A stretch of DNA of 64,000 bases, taken from contig CAVYTX010000004.1 in the NCBI GenBank assembly GCA_963771545.1, forward strand, positions 475,768 through 539,767. The letters run 5' to 3'. This document shows, in pieces, positions 55,506 through 64,000 of the stretch. Both the position numbers and the translations under genes were made by a program. The stretch comes from CAKZLS01 sp963771545 (lineage in GTDB: Bacteria; Pseudomonadota; Alphaproteobacteria; Rhodospirillales; Defluviicoccaceae). Every line of letters starts with the position of its first letter. The stretch's first letter is position 1. The notes beneath the pieces were generated by a model. That model made no database searches. It was not told where the DNA came from and saw only the letters and a program-made list of their open reading frames with translations.

Positions 55506-57269
55506 ATGGCGTACGAACAAATGACCGGAGCGAAGATTGTCATCCAGGCCCTCATCGATCACGGGGTCACGGATGTATTCGGCTATCCCGGGGGCGCCAT
55601 TCTTCCGGTATACGACGAGATCTTTCAACAGAACCAGGTCCGCCACATCCTGGTCCGCCAGGAAGGCGGCGCGGTTCACGCGGCCGAGGGCTACGCCCGA
55701 TCCACGGGCAAGACCGGCGTGGTCATCGTGACCTCGGGGCCGGGCGCCACCAACGCGGTGACGGGTCTCGCGGACGCGTTGATGGACAGCGTGCCGCTGG
55801 TGTGCTTCTCGGGGCAGGTGCCGACCCATCTGATCGGCAACGACGCCTTCCAGGAATGCGACACCACCGGCATCACCCGGCCGGTGACCAAGCACAATTA
55901 CCTGGTCAAGAGCGTCGACGATCTGGCGCGGACCGTCCATGAGGCGTTCTACGTGGCGCGCAGCGGCCGGCCGGGTCCGGTGCTGATCGATCTGCCCAAG
56001 GACGTGACCATGGCGACCGGGCCGTACATTCCGCCCGCCGACATCACCCACAAGAGCTATCGCCCCAAGGTGGAGGGCAACGCCGAGGAGATCGAAAAGG
56101 CGGTGGACGCGATGGTGAAGGCCAAGCGGCCCCTGTTCTATTGTGGCGGTGGCATCATCAATTCGGGGCCGCGGGCGTCCGAGCTTCTGACCCAGCTCGT
56201 GGATATGACCGGCTTTCCCACGACCTTGACGTTGATGGGGCTGGGGGCGCTGCCGGCGTCGCACCCGCAATTCCTCGGCATGGTCGGCATGCATGGCACC
56301 TTTGAGTCCAACATGGCGATGCACGAGTGCGACGTGATGATCGCCATCGGATCGCGCTTCGACGATCGGGTGACCGGGCGGCTCAACGCCTTTTCGCCCG
56401 GATCGACCAAGATCCACGTCGATATCGACCCCTCGTCCGTCAACAAGAACGTGATGGTGGACATCAGTATCATCGGAGACACCGGGCGCGTGCTCGAAAA
56501 GATGATCGAGTTGTGGAAGCGGAAGGGCGGCAAGGCCGACAAGGGCGCGCTATCGGCGTGGATGGAAAAGATCGACGTCTGGCGAAGCCGCGATTGTCTC
56601 GCGTTCATCCAGGACGACAAGACCATTAAGCCGCAATACGCCATCCAGCGGCTCTATGAACTGACCAAGGGACGCGACGACGTTTATATCACCACCGAGG
56701 TGGGCCAGCATCAGATGTGGGCGGCCCAGCATTTCAAGTTCGAGAAGCCGAACCGGTGGCTGACTTCGGGCGGCCTTGGCACCATGGGCTACGGGCTGCC
56801 GGCGGCCATGGGCGTGCAGGTGGCGCACCCCGGCGCGCTGGTGGTGGACATCGCCGGCGAGGCCTCGATCATGATGAACATCCAGGAGATGTCGACGATT
56901 GCCCAGTACCGGCTGCCGGTCAAGGTGTTCATACTCAATAACGAATACATGGGCATGGTCCGTCAGTGGCAGGAACTGCTGCATGGCGGCCGCTACTCGG
57001 AGAGCTATATGGGCTCGCTGCCCGACTTCGTCAAACTCGCCGAGGCGTTCGGCGCGGTGGGACTGCGGGCCGAGAAGCCGGGCGACGTGGATGGACTGAT
57101 CAAGGAAATGATCGCTTCGGACAAGGCCGTGATCGCCGACATCCGGGTGGACAAGGCGGAAAATTGTTTCCCGATGATCCCGTCCGGGGCCGCTCACAAC
57201 GAGATGCTGATGGGCCCCGCCGACAAGTCCGAACAGCCCATATCCGAAGACGGCATGGTCTTGGTATAA
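55506..57269 (+). CDS. ilvI: Acetolactate synthase large subunit
   Basis: 587 residues; ThDP- and FAD-dependent first common step of valine/isoleucine synthesis. ATG 55506 with GGAGAGAAG upstream. Motifs: catalytic Glu in ILVRQEGGAVHAAEGYA, TSGPGATNAVTGLADALMDS, GRPGPVLIDLPKDV, TSGGLGTMGYGLPAAMG. The ThDP/Mg motif reads DIAGEASIMMNIQEM, with Glu where most family members have Asp (GDA/GDG). Paired with ilvH downstream. Confidence 0.95.
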   Translation: MAYEQMTGAKIVIQALIDHGVTDVFGYPGGAILPVYDEIFQQNQVRHILVRQEGGAVHAAEGYARSTGKTGVVIVTSGPGATNAVTGLADALMDSVPLVCFSGQVPTHLIGNDAFQECDTTGITRPVTKHNYLVKSVDDLARTVHEAFYVARSGRPGPVLIDLPKDVTMATGPYIPPADITHKSYRPKVEGNAEEIEKAVDAMVKAKRPLFYCGGGIINSGPRASELLTQLVDMTGFPTTLTLMGLGALPASHPQFLGMVGMHGTFESNMAMHECDVMIAIGSRFDDRVTGRLNAFSPGSTKIHVDIDPSSVNKNVMVDISIIGDTGRVLEKMIELWKRKGGKADKGALSAWMEKIDVWRSRDCLAFIQDDKTIKPQYAIQRLYELTKGRDDVYITTEVGQHQMWAAQHFKFEKPNRWLTSGGLGTMGYGLPAAMGVQVAHPGALVVDIAGEASIMMNIQEMSTIAQYRLPVKVFILNNEYMGMVRQWQELLHGGRYSESYMGSLPDFVKLAEAFGAVGLRAEKPGDVDGLIKEMIASDKAVIADIRVDKAENCFPMIPSGAAHNEMLMGPADKSEQPISEDGMVLV

Positions 57270-57400
57270 CGCACCGGTCTTACCATCGCGGTCTGGGGGC
57301 GGCGCTCCGCACGCCGCCACCCCGCCCGTCCGTTCAAACGTAAACCGCCATCAACCGACCCCGGCAAACCAGCGCCGGGCTGTTACTGGGAGCTTTAGAC

Positions 57401-57913
57401 ATGCCGGAGCCCGAGAGGCAAGAGCAACACACCATCGCCGTGCTGGTGGACAACGAGCCCGGGGTCCTCGCCCGGGTCGTCGGCCTGTTTTCCGGGCGCG
57501 GCTACAACATCGAGAGCCTGACGGTGGCGGAGACCGATCCGTGCGGCGGTCTGTCCAGGATCACCATCGTTACGTCCGGCACGCCCATGATCATCGAGCA
57601 GATCAAGGCGCAACTCGGACGACTGGTGCCCGTGCACAAAATCAGCGATCTAACCATGGAGGGCGCTCACGTTGAGCGGGAAATGGCGCTGGTCAAGGTG
57701 TGCGGGCACGGCGAGCACAGGGTCGAGGCCTTGCGCATCGCCACCATCTTTCGGGCCCAGGTGAGGGACAGCACCAACGAGTCCTTTGTTTTCGAAATCG
57801 TGGGCAAGACAAGCAAGGTCGATGCCTTTATCAATCTCATGAAGCCGCTCGGGCTGATCGATGTGGCGCGCACCGGCGTTGCCGCGATTTCCCGCGGAGC
57901 GGAGCCCATATAG
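57401..57913 (+). CDS. ilvH: Acetolactate synthase small (regulatory) subunit
   Basis: 170 residues. ACT domain: HTIAVLVDNEPGVLARVVGL, FSGRGYNIESLTVAETD, with C-terminal domain VDAFINLMKPLGLIDVARTG. Binds valine for feedback control of the large subunit. 131 bases after ilvI, with GGGAGC upstream of the ATG; that gap holds no recognisable feature. Confidence 0.95.
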   Translation: MPEPERQEQHTIAVLVDNEPGVLARVVGLFSGRGYNIESLTVAETDPCGGLSRITIVTSGTPMIIEQIKAQLGRLVPVHKISDLTMEGAHVEREMALVKVCGHGEHRVEALRIATIFRAQVRDSTNESFVFEIVGKTSKVDAFINLMKPLGLIDVARTGVAAISRGAEPI

Positions 57914-57945
57914 CCATCGGCCCAACAATTCTTGGGAGGATCACA

Positions 57946-58965
57946 ATGCGCGTTTACTACGATCGGGATGCCGATGTTAATCTCATCAAGTCGAAGAAAG
58001 TGGCGATTATCGGCTACGGCAGCCAAGGCCATGCTCATGCGTTGAACCTGCGCGACAGCGGCGTCGGCGACATTGCCGTCGCGCTGCGGGCCGGCTCCGG
58101 CAGCATCAAGAAAGCCGAGAACGAGGGCTTGAAGGTCATGAGCCCGTCCGAGGCGGGAACATGGGCCGACGTGGTCATGGTCCTGACCCCCGACGAGTTG
58201 CAGGCGAAGCTTTACGCCGATAATCTCCATGAAACCCTCAAGGAAGGCGCCGCGCTGGCGTTCGCTCACGGCCTCAACATCCATTTCCGGCTGATCGAGC
58301 CCCGGGCGGATCTGGACGTATTCATGGTCGCGCCGAAGGGACCGGGTCACACGGTGCGTTCGGAGTATCTTCGCGGCGCCGGCGTTCCGTCCCTGGTCGC
58401 CGTCGAGCAGAACGCCAGCGGCAACGCCTTGGAGCTCGGGCTGTCCTACGCCTCGGCGCTGGGTTCGGGCCGGTCGGGGGTGATCGAAACCACCTTCCGC
58501 GAAGAGTGCGAAACCGACCTGTTCGGCGAGCAGACGGTGCTGTGCGGCGGCCTGACGTCGCTCATTTTGGCCGGTTACGAGACCCTGGTCGAGGCGGGGT
58601 ATGCGCCGGAGATGGCCTATTTCGAATGCCTCCACGAGGTCAAGCTGATCGTCGACCTTATTTACGAGGGCGGCATCGCCAATATGCGGTATTCCATCTC
58701 CAATACGGCCGAATACGGCGATTACGTCAGTGGCCCTCGGATCATCGACGACGGCGTCAAGGCGCGCATGCGAGAGGTGCTGGACGACATTCAGTCGGGA
58801 CGGTTCGCCAGGGATTGGATGCTGGAAAACGCGTCCGGACGCCCGAGCTTCAAGGCCATGCGCCGCCGCGCCGCCGAGCACGATATCGAAGTGGTGGGCG
58901 AAAAGCTGCGGGGCATGATGCCATGGATCGCAGCCGGCCGGCTGGTGGACAAGTCCAAGAACTAG
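57946..58965 (+). CDS. ilvC: Ketol-acid reductoisomerase (class I)
   Basis: 339 residues from ATG 57946 with GGGAGGA upstream. NADPH-binding motif VAIIGYGSQGHAHALNLRDS, active-site region MVAPKGPGHTVRSEYLRGAG, acidic metal site FREECETDLFGEQTVLCGGL and ECLHEVKLIVDLIYEGGI. Third gene of the ilvIHC operon, 32 bases after ilvH. Confidence 0.96.
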   Translation: MRVYYDRDADVNLIKSKKVAIIGYGSQGHAHALNLRDSGVGDIAVALRAGSGSIKKAENEGLKVMSPSEAGTWADVVMVLTPDELQAKLYADNLHETLKEGAALAFAHGLNIHFRLIEPRADLDVFMVAPKGPGHTVRSEYLRGAGVPSLVAVEQNASGNALELGLSYASALGSGRSGVIETTFREECETDLFGEQTVLCGGLTSLILAGYETLVEAGYAPEMAYFECLHEVKLIVDLIYEGGIANMRYSISNTAEYGDYVSGPRIIDDGVKARMREVLDDIQSGRFARDWMLENASGRPSFKAMRRRAAEHDIEVVGEKLRGMMPWIAAGRLVDKSKN

Positions 58966-58996
58966 CCATCGTTTCGGCGTCGCGCCGAAGGTCGCC

Positions 58997-59236
58997 ATGG
59001 CGATGAAGTACATCATCGTGAACGGTCCGGACGGGGAGATGCCGGTCGTCTTCCCGCGTTCCTACTATCACAACGACGTCGCTCAGCGGTTCGCCCCGGC
59101 GAAGGTGGTCGCCGCCGGTTTTGTCAGGCTGACGGACGGCGCCGCCGAATGTTACGGCGGAAGCTCGAGTTTGAGAATCGTGTCGCGTCGCCAACGCGAT
59201 TCCGAGCTTGTGGCGCGCCACTTGAAAGGCGGATAG
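58997..59236 (+). CDS. Small conserved-type hypothetical protein
   Basis: 79 residues, 31 bases after ilvC. MAMKYIIVNGPDGEMPVVFP then RSYYHNDVAQRFAPAKVVAA GFVRL resembles short proteins I have seen in proteobacteria that begin MKYIIV and contain KVVAAGF; no function is known. Probably the last gene of the ilv transcript. Confidence 0.6.
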   Translation: MAMKYIIVNGPDGEMPVVFPRSYYHNDVAQRFAPAKVVAAGFVRLTDGAAECYGGSSSLRIVSRRQRDSELVARHLKGG

Positions 59237-59287
59237 GGCCGCGCGCTGGTATCAGGCGGGATAGGCGGGCAAGAGCGCGCAAATGAA

Positions 59288-59327
59288 GCGCTCCTCGATC
59301 CGGAGCGCCGCGCGATGCCTTTTTTTT
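59288..59327 (+). terminator. Terminator-like hairpin after the ilv operon
   Basis: Stem GCGCTCC / GGAGCGC (59288-59308, loop 7) followed, after 11 bases, by eight consecutive T (59320-59327). The gap before the T run makes it a loose fit for an intrinsic terminator. Confidence 0.5.
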
Positions 59328-59336
59328 GAGACATTC

Positions 59337-59673
59337 CTGTTGACAATTGCCCGTTACGAAGATTTCTAATACCCTGCAATTAACCTCAATTTAACAGGGT
59401 ATGGTCGATAAATCCGATAGTGGATCGTTTATCGACTGGCAAACATGTTGGCAACGCGCGGCAACCGGTATGGCGAAATGGTGGGAACAGGCGGTTCCCG
59501 GCATTTGCGCGCGCGCGATGTGCTGTCACTCGTCCTTCTGACCGGCGGGGGCCTTCGACTTAGGTGCCCCTGAACATTCACAACCGGGCCGGTTTCCGGC
59601 GCATGGAGTGTTCAGGGGAAGTGGACACGAGTTCCCACAAACGGTGCACCTGTTTTAGCGAAGGATTGACCCC
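59337..59673 (+). promoter_or_regulatory. leuA promoter and structured leader
   Basis: TTGACA at 59340-59345 with a -10-like TCTAAT at 59365-59370 (spacing 19). Then three perfect inverted repeats: ATACCCTG 59369-59376 / CAGGGTAT 59395-59402; GTCGATAAA 59404-59412 / TTTATCGAC 59428-59436; CCCCTGAACA 59567-59576 / TGTTCAGGGG 59609-59618. A leucine-rich short frame lies between the second and third. Consistent with an attenuated leuA leader; no T-run follows the last hairpin, so the mechanism may be translational or Rho-dependent. Confidence 0.5.
59520..59573 (+). CDS. Possible leucine-rich leader peptide of leuA
   Basis: GTG start, 17 codons: MLSLVLLTGGGLRLRCP, six leucines (CTG, CTC, CTT, CTG, CTT, CTT). 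Its stop codon lies inside the left arm of the 59567/59618 hairpin, so ribosome position would affect folding. The ribosome site is weak and the start non-ATG, so translation is not certain. Other frames here begin MAKWWEQ (59470) and contain tandem Trp codons, less sensible before leuA. Confidence 0.4.
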   Translation: MLSLVLLTGGGLRLRCP

Positions 59674-61224
59674 ATGAACAACGATACGGATCCCAACCGC
59701 GTCATCATATTCGACACCACCTTGCGTGACGGCGAGCAATCGCCGGGCGCCTCCATGAACCTCGAGGAAAAGCTGCGGATTGCCCGGGTGCTCGAGGAAA
59801 TGGGCGTCGATGTCATCGAGGCCGGTTTCCCCATTGCGTCCAACGGCGACTTCGAGGCGGTCCGGGAAATCGCCAAGGTGGTGACCGAATCGACCGTCTG
59901 CGGATTGAGCCGCGCCACCCGCGGCGACATCGAACGCGCGGCCGAGGCCATCAAACCGGCGCGGCGCGGTCGCATCCACACCTTCATTTCCACCAGTCCG
60001 CTGCACATGAAGCACAAGCTGCAGATGGAGCCGGACGATGTCTACGCGGCGGTGATCGATAGCGTCGGCCATGCCCGGCGCTTCACCGATGACGTGGAGT
60101 GGTCCTGCGAGGACGGTTCGCGCACCGAGCACGATTTTCTGTGCCGCTGTGTCGAGGCGGCGATCGATGCGGGGGCCGGGACGATCAATATTCCCGACAC
60201 CGTCGGTTACGCGGTGCCCGACGAGTTCGCGGCCATCTTCGAGATGCTGCGCAATCGGGTGCCGAACATCGACAAGGCGATCCTCTCGGCGCACTGCCAC
60301 AACGACCTGGGATTGGCGGTGGCCAATTCGCTGGCGGCCGTGCGGGCCGGCGCCCGCCAGGTGGAATGCACCGTCAACGGTCTGGGCGAGCGGGCGGGAA
60401 ACGCCGCGATGGAAGAAATCGTGATGGCGTTGAAGACCCGTCCGGATCATGGTGCCTATTTCACCACCATCAAGACCGAAAACATCATGCGCGCCTCGCG
60501 GCTGGTGTCCGCCGTCACCGGTTTCGTCGTCCAGCCCAACAAGGCGATTGTCGGCGCCAACGCGTTCGCCCATGAGTCCGGGATTCACCAAGATGGCATG
60601 CTGAAGCACGCGGGCACTTACGAAATCATGACCCCGGAGTCGGTGGGCCTCACCAAGTCGAAGCTGGTGTTGGGCAAGCATTCGGGCCGCCATGCGTTTC
60701 GCGAGAAGCTGAGGGAACTGGGCTACGACCTGGGCGACAACGCCCTGACGGACGTGTTCTGCCGCTTCAAGGCCCTGGCGGACGCCAAGAAAGAGGTGTT
60801 CGACGAGGACCTGATCGCCCTGGTCGACGACGCGGTGTTGCGCGTCAATGACCGCGTGAAGCTGGTGTCCCTGGCGGTGGAGTGTGGCACGCGCCGGTCC
60901 AAGGCCATCATGGAACTCGACGTGGATGGCGAGGTCCGGAGCTGCGAGGACTCGGGCGACGGCCCCGTCGATTCGGTTTTCCGGTGCATCAAGACGCTGT
61001 TTCCCACCGACGCCGGTCTGCAATTGTACCAGGTTCACGCCGTGACCGGAGGAACCGACGCCCAGGCGGAGGTGACGGTGCGGCTGGAGGAAAACGGACG
61101 GACGGTCAATGGCCAGGGCGCCGATACCGACACCGTCGTTGCCTCCGTTAAGGCCTATTTGAATGCTCTGAACAAGCTGATGGTGAAACGGGAAAAGACC
61201 GCGCCAAGCGCCCTCTCCGCTTGA
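59674..61224 (+). CDS. leuA: 2-isopropylmalate synthase
   Basis: 516 residues; first committed step of leucine synthesis. ATG 59674 with AAGGA upstream. HMGL-like TIM barrel: IFDTTLRDGEQSPGASMN, metal ligands in SAHCHNDLGLAVANSL, VNGLGERAGNAAMEEIVMAL, and GANAFAHESGIHQDGML; C-terminal leucine-sensing domain (LQLYQVHAVTGGTDAQAEVT). Transcribed separately from ilvIHC. Confidence 0.96.
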   Translation: MNNDTDPNRVIIFDTTLRDGEQSPGASMNLEEKLRIARVLEEMGVDVIEAGFPIASNGDFEAVREIAKVVTESTVCGLSRATRGDIERAAEAIKPARRGRIHTFISTSPLHMKHKLQMEPDDVYAAVIDSVGHARRFTDDVEWSCEDGSRTEHDFLCRCVEAAIDAGAGTINIPDTVGYAVPDEFAAIFEMLRNRVPNIDKAILSAHCHNDLGLAVANSLAAVRAGARQVECTVNGLGERAGNAAMEEIVMALKTRPDHGAYFTTIKTENIMRASRLVSAVTGFVVQPNKAIVGANAFAHESGIHQDGMLKHAGTYEIMTPESVGLTKSKLVLGKHSGRHAFREKLRELGYDLGDNALTDVFCRFKALADAKKEVFDEDLIALVDDAVLRVNDRVKLVSLAVECGTRRSKAIMELDVDGEVRSCEDSGDGPVDSVFRCIKTLFPTDAGLQLYQVHAVTGGTDAQAEVTVRLEENGRTVNGQGADTDTVVASVKAYLNALNKLMVKREKTAPSALSA

Positions 61225-61270
61225 CTGGATGGTTGTCTTTCCTTTCCCGCCGATTTTGCAGTAAGACAGG

Positions 61271-61301
61271 CTCGGCGCCGAACAATGTCCCCGGCGCCGA
61301 G
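61271..61301. terminator. Strong hairpin between leuA and mreB
   Basis: Perfect 10-base inverted repeat CTCGGCGCCG / CGGCGCCGAG with an 11-base loop. No T-tract follows, so it may stop transcription only with Rho or protect the leuA 3' end. Confidence 0.45.
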
Positions 61302-61348
61302 TCACCCCGAAAGTTAGCAACACCAGCCGTCAAACCAAGCGAGGCACG

Positions 61349-62389
61349 ATGTTCTCACAGATGTTTGGGTTCCTCTCCGCCGACATGGCGATCGATTTGG
61401 GAACCGCCAATACCCTGGTTTACGTGAAGGGCAAAGGCATCGTCCTCAATGAGCCGTCGGTCGTGGCGATCGCCGAGTTCAAGGGCAAGAAACAGGTTCT
61501 GGCGGTTGGCGAAGAAGCGAAGATGATGCTTGGACGCACGCCCGGCAACATTCAGGCGATTCGGCCACTACGGGACGGCGTGATCGCGGATTTCGAAGTG
61601 GCGGAGGAGATGATCAAGTACTTCATCCGCAAGGTCCACAATCGCCGCAGCTTCGCCAGCCCGCTGGTGATTATCTGCGTTCCGTCGGGATCGACGGCGG
61701 TTGAGCGCCGGGCCATTCAGGAGTCCGCCGAAAGCGCCGGCGCCCGGCGCGTGTTTCTGATCGAGGAGCCAATGGCGGCGGCGATCGGCGCCGGCCTGCC
61801 GGTGACGGAGCCCACCGGCTCCATGGTCGTCGATATCGGTGGCGGGACGACGGAGGTCGCCGTGTTGTCGCTGGGCGGAATTGTCTATTCCCGCAGCGTT
61901 CGGGTCGGCGGCGACAAGATGGACGAAGCCATCATCGCCTACATCCGCCGCAATCACAACTTGCTGATCGGCGAGGGTAGCGCCGAACGAATCAAGGAGG
62001 AAATCGGGTCGGCCTGTCCGCCGGAGGACGGCGACGGGCGCACCATGGAAATCAAGGGACGCGATCTGATGAATGGCGTGCCCAAGGAATTGGTCATCAG
62101 CGAGCGGCAGATCTCGGAAAGCCTGGCCGAGCCCGTTGGCTCCATAATCGACGCGGTCAAGGTCGCGCTCGAGCATACGGCGCCCGAACTGGCGGCCGAC
62201 ATCGTCGACAAGGGAATCGTGCTGACCGGGGGCGGCGCCCTGCTCAGCAACATCGATTACGTGCTCCGCCATGCGACCGGTTTGCCGATATCGATCGCGG
62301 ACGACGCGCTGTCGTGCGTGGCCTTGGGCACGGGACGGGCGCTCGAAGAAATGAAGCGGATGCGGAACGTGCTGAGCAGCATGTACTAG
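61349..62389 (+). CDS. mreB: Rod-shape protein MreB
   Basis: 346 residues, bacterial actin. ATP-binding motifs: MAIDLGTANTLVYVKGKGIV, VVDIGGGTTEVAVLSLGGIV and IVLTGGGALLSNIDYVLRHA; also EPMAAAIGAGLPV. Forms membrane-attached filaments directing lateral wall synthesis. First gene of mreB-mreC-mreD-mrdA. Confidence 0.97.
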   Translation: MFSQMFGFLSADMAIDLGTANTLVYVKGKGIVLNEPSVVAIAEFKGKKQVLAVGEEAKMMLGRTPGNIQAIRPLRDGVIADFEVAEEMIKYFIRKVHNRRSFASPLVIICVPSGSTAVERRAIQESAESAGARRVFLIEEPMAAAIGAGLPVTEPTGSMVVDIGGGTTEVAVLSLGGIVYSRSVRVGGDKMDEAIIAYIRRNHNLLIGEGSAERIKEEIGSACPPEDGDGRTMEIKGRDLMNGVPKELVISERQISESLAEPVGSIIDAVKVALEHTAPELAADIVDKGIVLTGGGALLSNIDYVLRHATGLPISIADDALSCVALGTGRALEEMKRMRNVLSSMY

Positions 62390-62479
62390 ACATGATATTT
62401 CGATACTTTGAGGCGCTCTTTTATTCTATGATTCTCTTGCCTGATCGTCGCTGTAGATACCAATGCTAAGGTAAGTGGT

Positions 62480-63409
62480 TTGAGCGAAAGATCGAGAACC
62501 GAACTCCGCGCCGCCGGTACGATCAAGACATTCGCGCACCGGTTTGCCTATGTGGGCCTGGTCGTGGCCGCCGTCTCGTTGATGATGCTCGGCAAGGCCG
62601 ACACGGTCTTGGTGGAAAAACTTCGTCTGCGAATCATCGATACCACCGCTCCCATTCTCGATATCCTGTCGCGCCCCGTCGATGTCGTCACGCATACCGT
62701 CGAACAAGTTCACGAATGGTTGGCGCTCCATGATGAAAATGCGAGGTTGCGAGAGGACCGCGCGCGTCTGATGCAATGGCAAACGGTCGCGCGCCGGCTG
62801 GAGGCGGAAAACGCCGCGCTGAAGCAGCTTCTGCATTACGTTCCCGAACCCGAGGTTCGGTTCGTGACGGCGCGTGTAGTCGCCGATTCCGGGGGCGCCT
62901 TTGCTCACAGCCTGCTGCTCGGTGCCGGACTGCGCGACGGTGTCGGCAAGGGCCAGCCGGTCGTGGCCGACCAAGCGCTCGTCGGTAGAATCGCGGGCGT
63001 TGCGCAGCGCTCCGCCAGGGTCCTTCTCATTACAGACCTGAACTCCCGTATTCCGGTCTTGGTCGGTCCCGCGCGCACGCGCGCCATTCTCGCCGGCGAC
63101 AACTCGGACAAACCGGAATTGGTCTATCTCGCGCCCGAAGCCGTGGTGTCGTCCGGAGATCGCATCGTGACGTCGGGCCACGCCGGCGTTTTCCCGGCGG
63201 GCCTACCGGTGGGAGTGGTCACGTCGATCAGAGAAGGCGAGATTCGCGTTAAACCCTTTGTGGACCGTGAACGGCTGGAATACCTGCGCGTAATCGATTA
63301 TGGGTTGGCGGGCATTTTGGGAGAAACCCTGGAAACGGTTCCCAAGGTTTCATCGGAACCCCTTGTCCCGGCGGCCGAGGCGGATTCTCAGGGAGGTGTC
63401 GAGCCGTGA
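62480..63409 (+). CDS. mreC: Rod-shape protein MreC
   Basis: 309 residues, TTG start at 62480. N-terminal cytosolic tail, membrane segment (FAYVGLVVAAVSLMML), coiled coil (EWLALHDENARLREDRARLM, RRLEAENAALKQLL) and periplasmic beta-barrel pair (VVADQALVGRIAGVAQRSAR, VVSSGDRIVTSGHAGVFPAG). Ends in a flexible acidic tail. Links MreB to PBP2. Confidence 0.94.
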   Translation: MSERSRTELRAAGTIKTFAHRFAYVGLVVAAVSLMMLGKADTVLVEKLRLRIIDTTAPILDILSRPVDVVTHTVEQVHEWLALHDENARLREDRARLMQWQTVARRLEAENAALKQLLHYVPEPEVRFVTARVVADSGGAFAHSLLLGAGLRDGVGKGQPVVADQALVGRIAGVAQRSARVLLITDLNSRIPVLVGPARTRAILAGDNSDKPELVYLAPEAVVSSGDRIVTSGHAGVFPAGLPVGVVTSIREGEIRVKPFVDRERLEYLRVIDYGLAGILGETLETVPKVSSEPLVPAAEADSQGGVEP

Positions 63410-63921
63410 GGACCGCGTTCTGGGGCAAGGTCGATGCGATCGCGCGCCGGTTGACCCCTTTTGGGTTGACCGTCGTCCTCGTCGTGATTGGCGCGGTGCC
63501 TCTGCATCTTCCGGGATTTGCTTCGGTGACGCCCTTGCTACCGATGATCGGGATCTACTATTGGGCGATTTACCGTCCCGATCTGATGCCCGTGGCGGCG
63601 GTGTTCTTCATCGGCCTGTTGTACGACGCCTTGAGTGGCGCGCCCATGGGCGTGAATGCCGCCATATTCGTGATCGTTCACGGTATCATCGACAGCCAAC
63701 GGCGGTTCTTCGTCGGCAAATCCTTCATGATCCTTTGGCTTGGGTTTTTTCTGGTGTCGGCGGGCGCTCTTCTAGCGACGTGGCTGCTGGTGTCCGCATT
63801 CTATGGAACGCTGGTGAAATCGGACGCTCTCATGGCTCAATACGTGATCACCCTGGGTTGCTTTCCCTTGCTGTCATGGGCATTGCTGCGCTGGCAGCGC
63901 GCGTTCCTCAGGCAGGCCTGA
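63406..63921 (+). CDS. mreD: Rod-shape protein MreD
   Basis: 171 residues, GTG 63406 overlapping the mreC stop (GTGA). Five or six membrane segments and the family stretch YYWAIYRPDLMPVAAVFFIG then LLYDALSGAPMGVNA. Component of the elongasome. Confidence 0.93.
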   Translation: MRTAFWGKVDAIARRLTPFGLTVVLVVIGAVPLHLPGFASVTPLLPMIGIYYWAIYRPDLMPVAAVFFIGLLYDALSGAPMGVNAAIFVIVHGIIDSQRRFFVGKSFMILWLGFFLVSAGALLATWLLVSAFYGTLVKSDALMAQYVITLGCFPLLSWALLRWQRAFLRQA

Positions 63922-63922
63922 C

Positions 63923-64000
63923 ATGGACCGGGACTCCGATCGCCATAAGCTGATTTCCCGAAGGATGTTCATGCTGGCCGCGGGCAATGGCGTTCTCATT
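63923..64000 (+). CDS. mrdA: Penicillin-binding protein 2 (MrdA), 5' end only
   Basis: Begins at ATG 63923, two bases after the mreD stop: MDRDSDRHKLISRRMFMLAA then GNGVLI, the start of PBP2 with an arginine pair before its membrane anchor. Only 26 codons are in the window; gene order (mreBCD-mrdA) supports the call. Confidence 0.8.
   Translation, partial: MDRDSDRHKLISRRMFMLAAGNGVLI

Noticed and set aside
59470..59541. Trp-codon leader peptide (MAKWWEQ...)
   Set aside because: Tandem Trp codons, but the downstream gene is leuA and no trp gene is present; the leucine-rich frame fits better.

Overview
The window is a GC-rich chromosomal segment of an alphaproteobacterium, most likely of the order Rhodospirillales. 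Support comes from gene content: a CobN-type late cobalt chelatase next to a CbiX/CbiD/CbiG set; a Suv3-like helicase followed by an S4 protein, TerB protein, 7Fe ferredoxin and CarD; an alphaproteobacterial class I ilvI-ilvH-ilvC run; and a solo LuxR receptor. No rRNA, tRNA or CRISPR array was found.

Layout. 1-5757: end of infA, a response regulator/PAS histidine kinase pair (kinase frameshifted), a solo acyl-homoserine-lactone-type LuxR regulator and a SIMPL-domain protein. 5877-9210: Ada, a YgjP-type metallopeptidase, a DapA-family aldolase and a YcgN cysteine-cluster protein. 9328-34261: about 25 kb devoted almost entirely to cobalamin synthesis (cobB, cbiD, cobK, cobM, a cobI-cbiG-cobJ fusion, cobL, a cobH fusion, cbiX, cobD, cobQ, cobO, cobN, cobW, cobU, cobC, cobS, cobT), with Sco1, a TauE/SafE-like membrane protein, a glutathione S-transferase and a SYLF protein among them. 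The gene set mixes markers of the 'anaerobic' route (CbiX, CbiD, CbiG) with markers of the 'aerobic' route (CobN, CobW, CobO). 34323-49650: housekeeping genes (M48 lipoprotein protease, YpsA-like protein, degenerate PPP-fold protein, CarD, ferredoxin, TerB, S4, Suv3-like helicase, TPR protein, Pcm, HtpG, DUF1223, aconitase). 50256-52760: a gene-poor, less GC-rich patch with an array of an 8-bp motif, an unknown membrane-anchored protein, a NucS-like nuclease, a decayed transposase-like remnant and a tandem repeat; it looks acquired. 52760-54373: a multi-pass membrane protein with a TIR-like cytosolic domain. 54423-61224: miaA, ilvI-ilvH-ilvC and leuA (branched-chain amino acids), the last with a structured leader. 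61349-64000: mreB-mreC-mreD and the start of PBP2 (cell-shape operon).

Three genes (the sensor kinase, cobL and cobD) are each broken by one extra base inside a two-base run. Either the assembly carries indel errors or several genes are decaying. The cobL shift also opens an artificial 1254-codon frame running into the next gene. A family of small palindromic repeats starting ACCAACGG occurs at least four times; two copies face each other around a 279-bp MITE-like element upstream of cobT, and two others supply the stop codons of the sensor kinase and ada.
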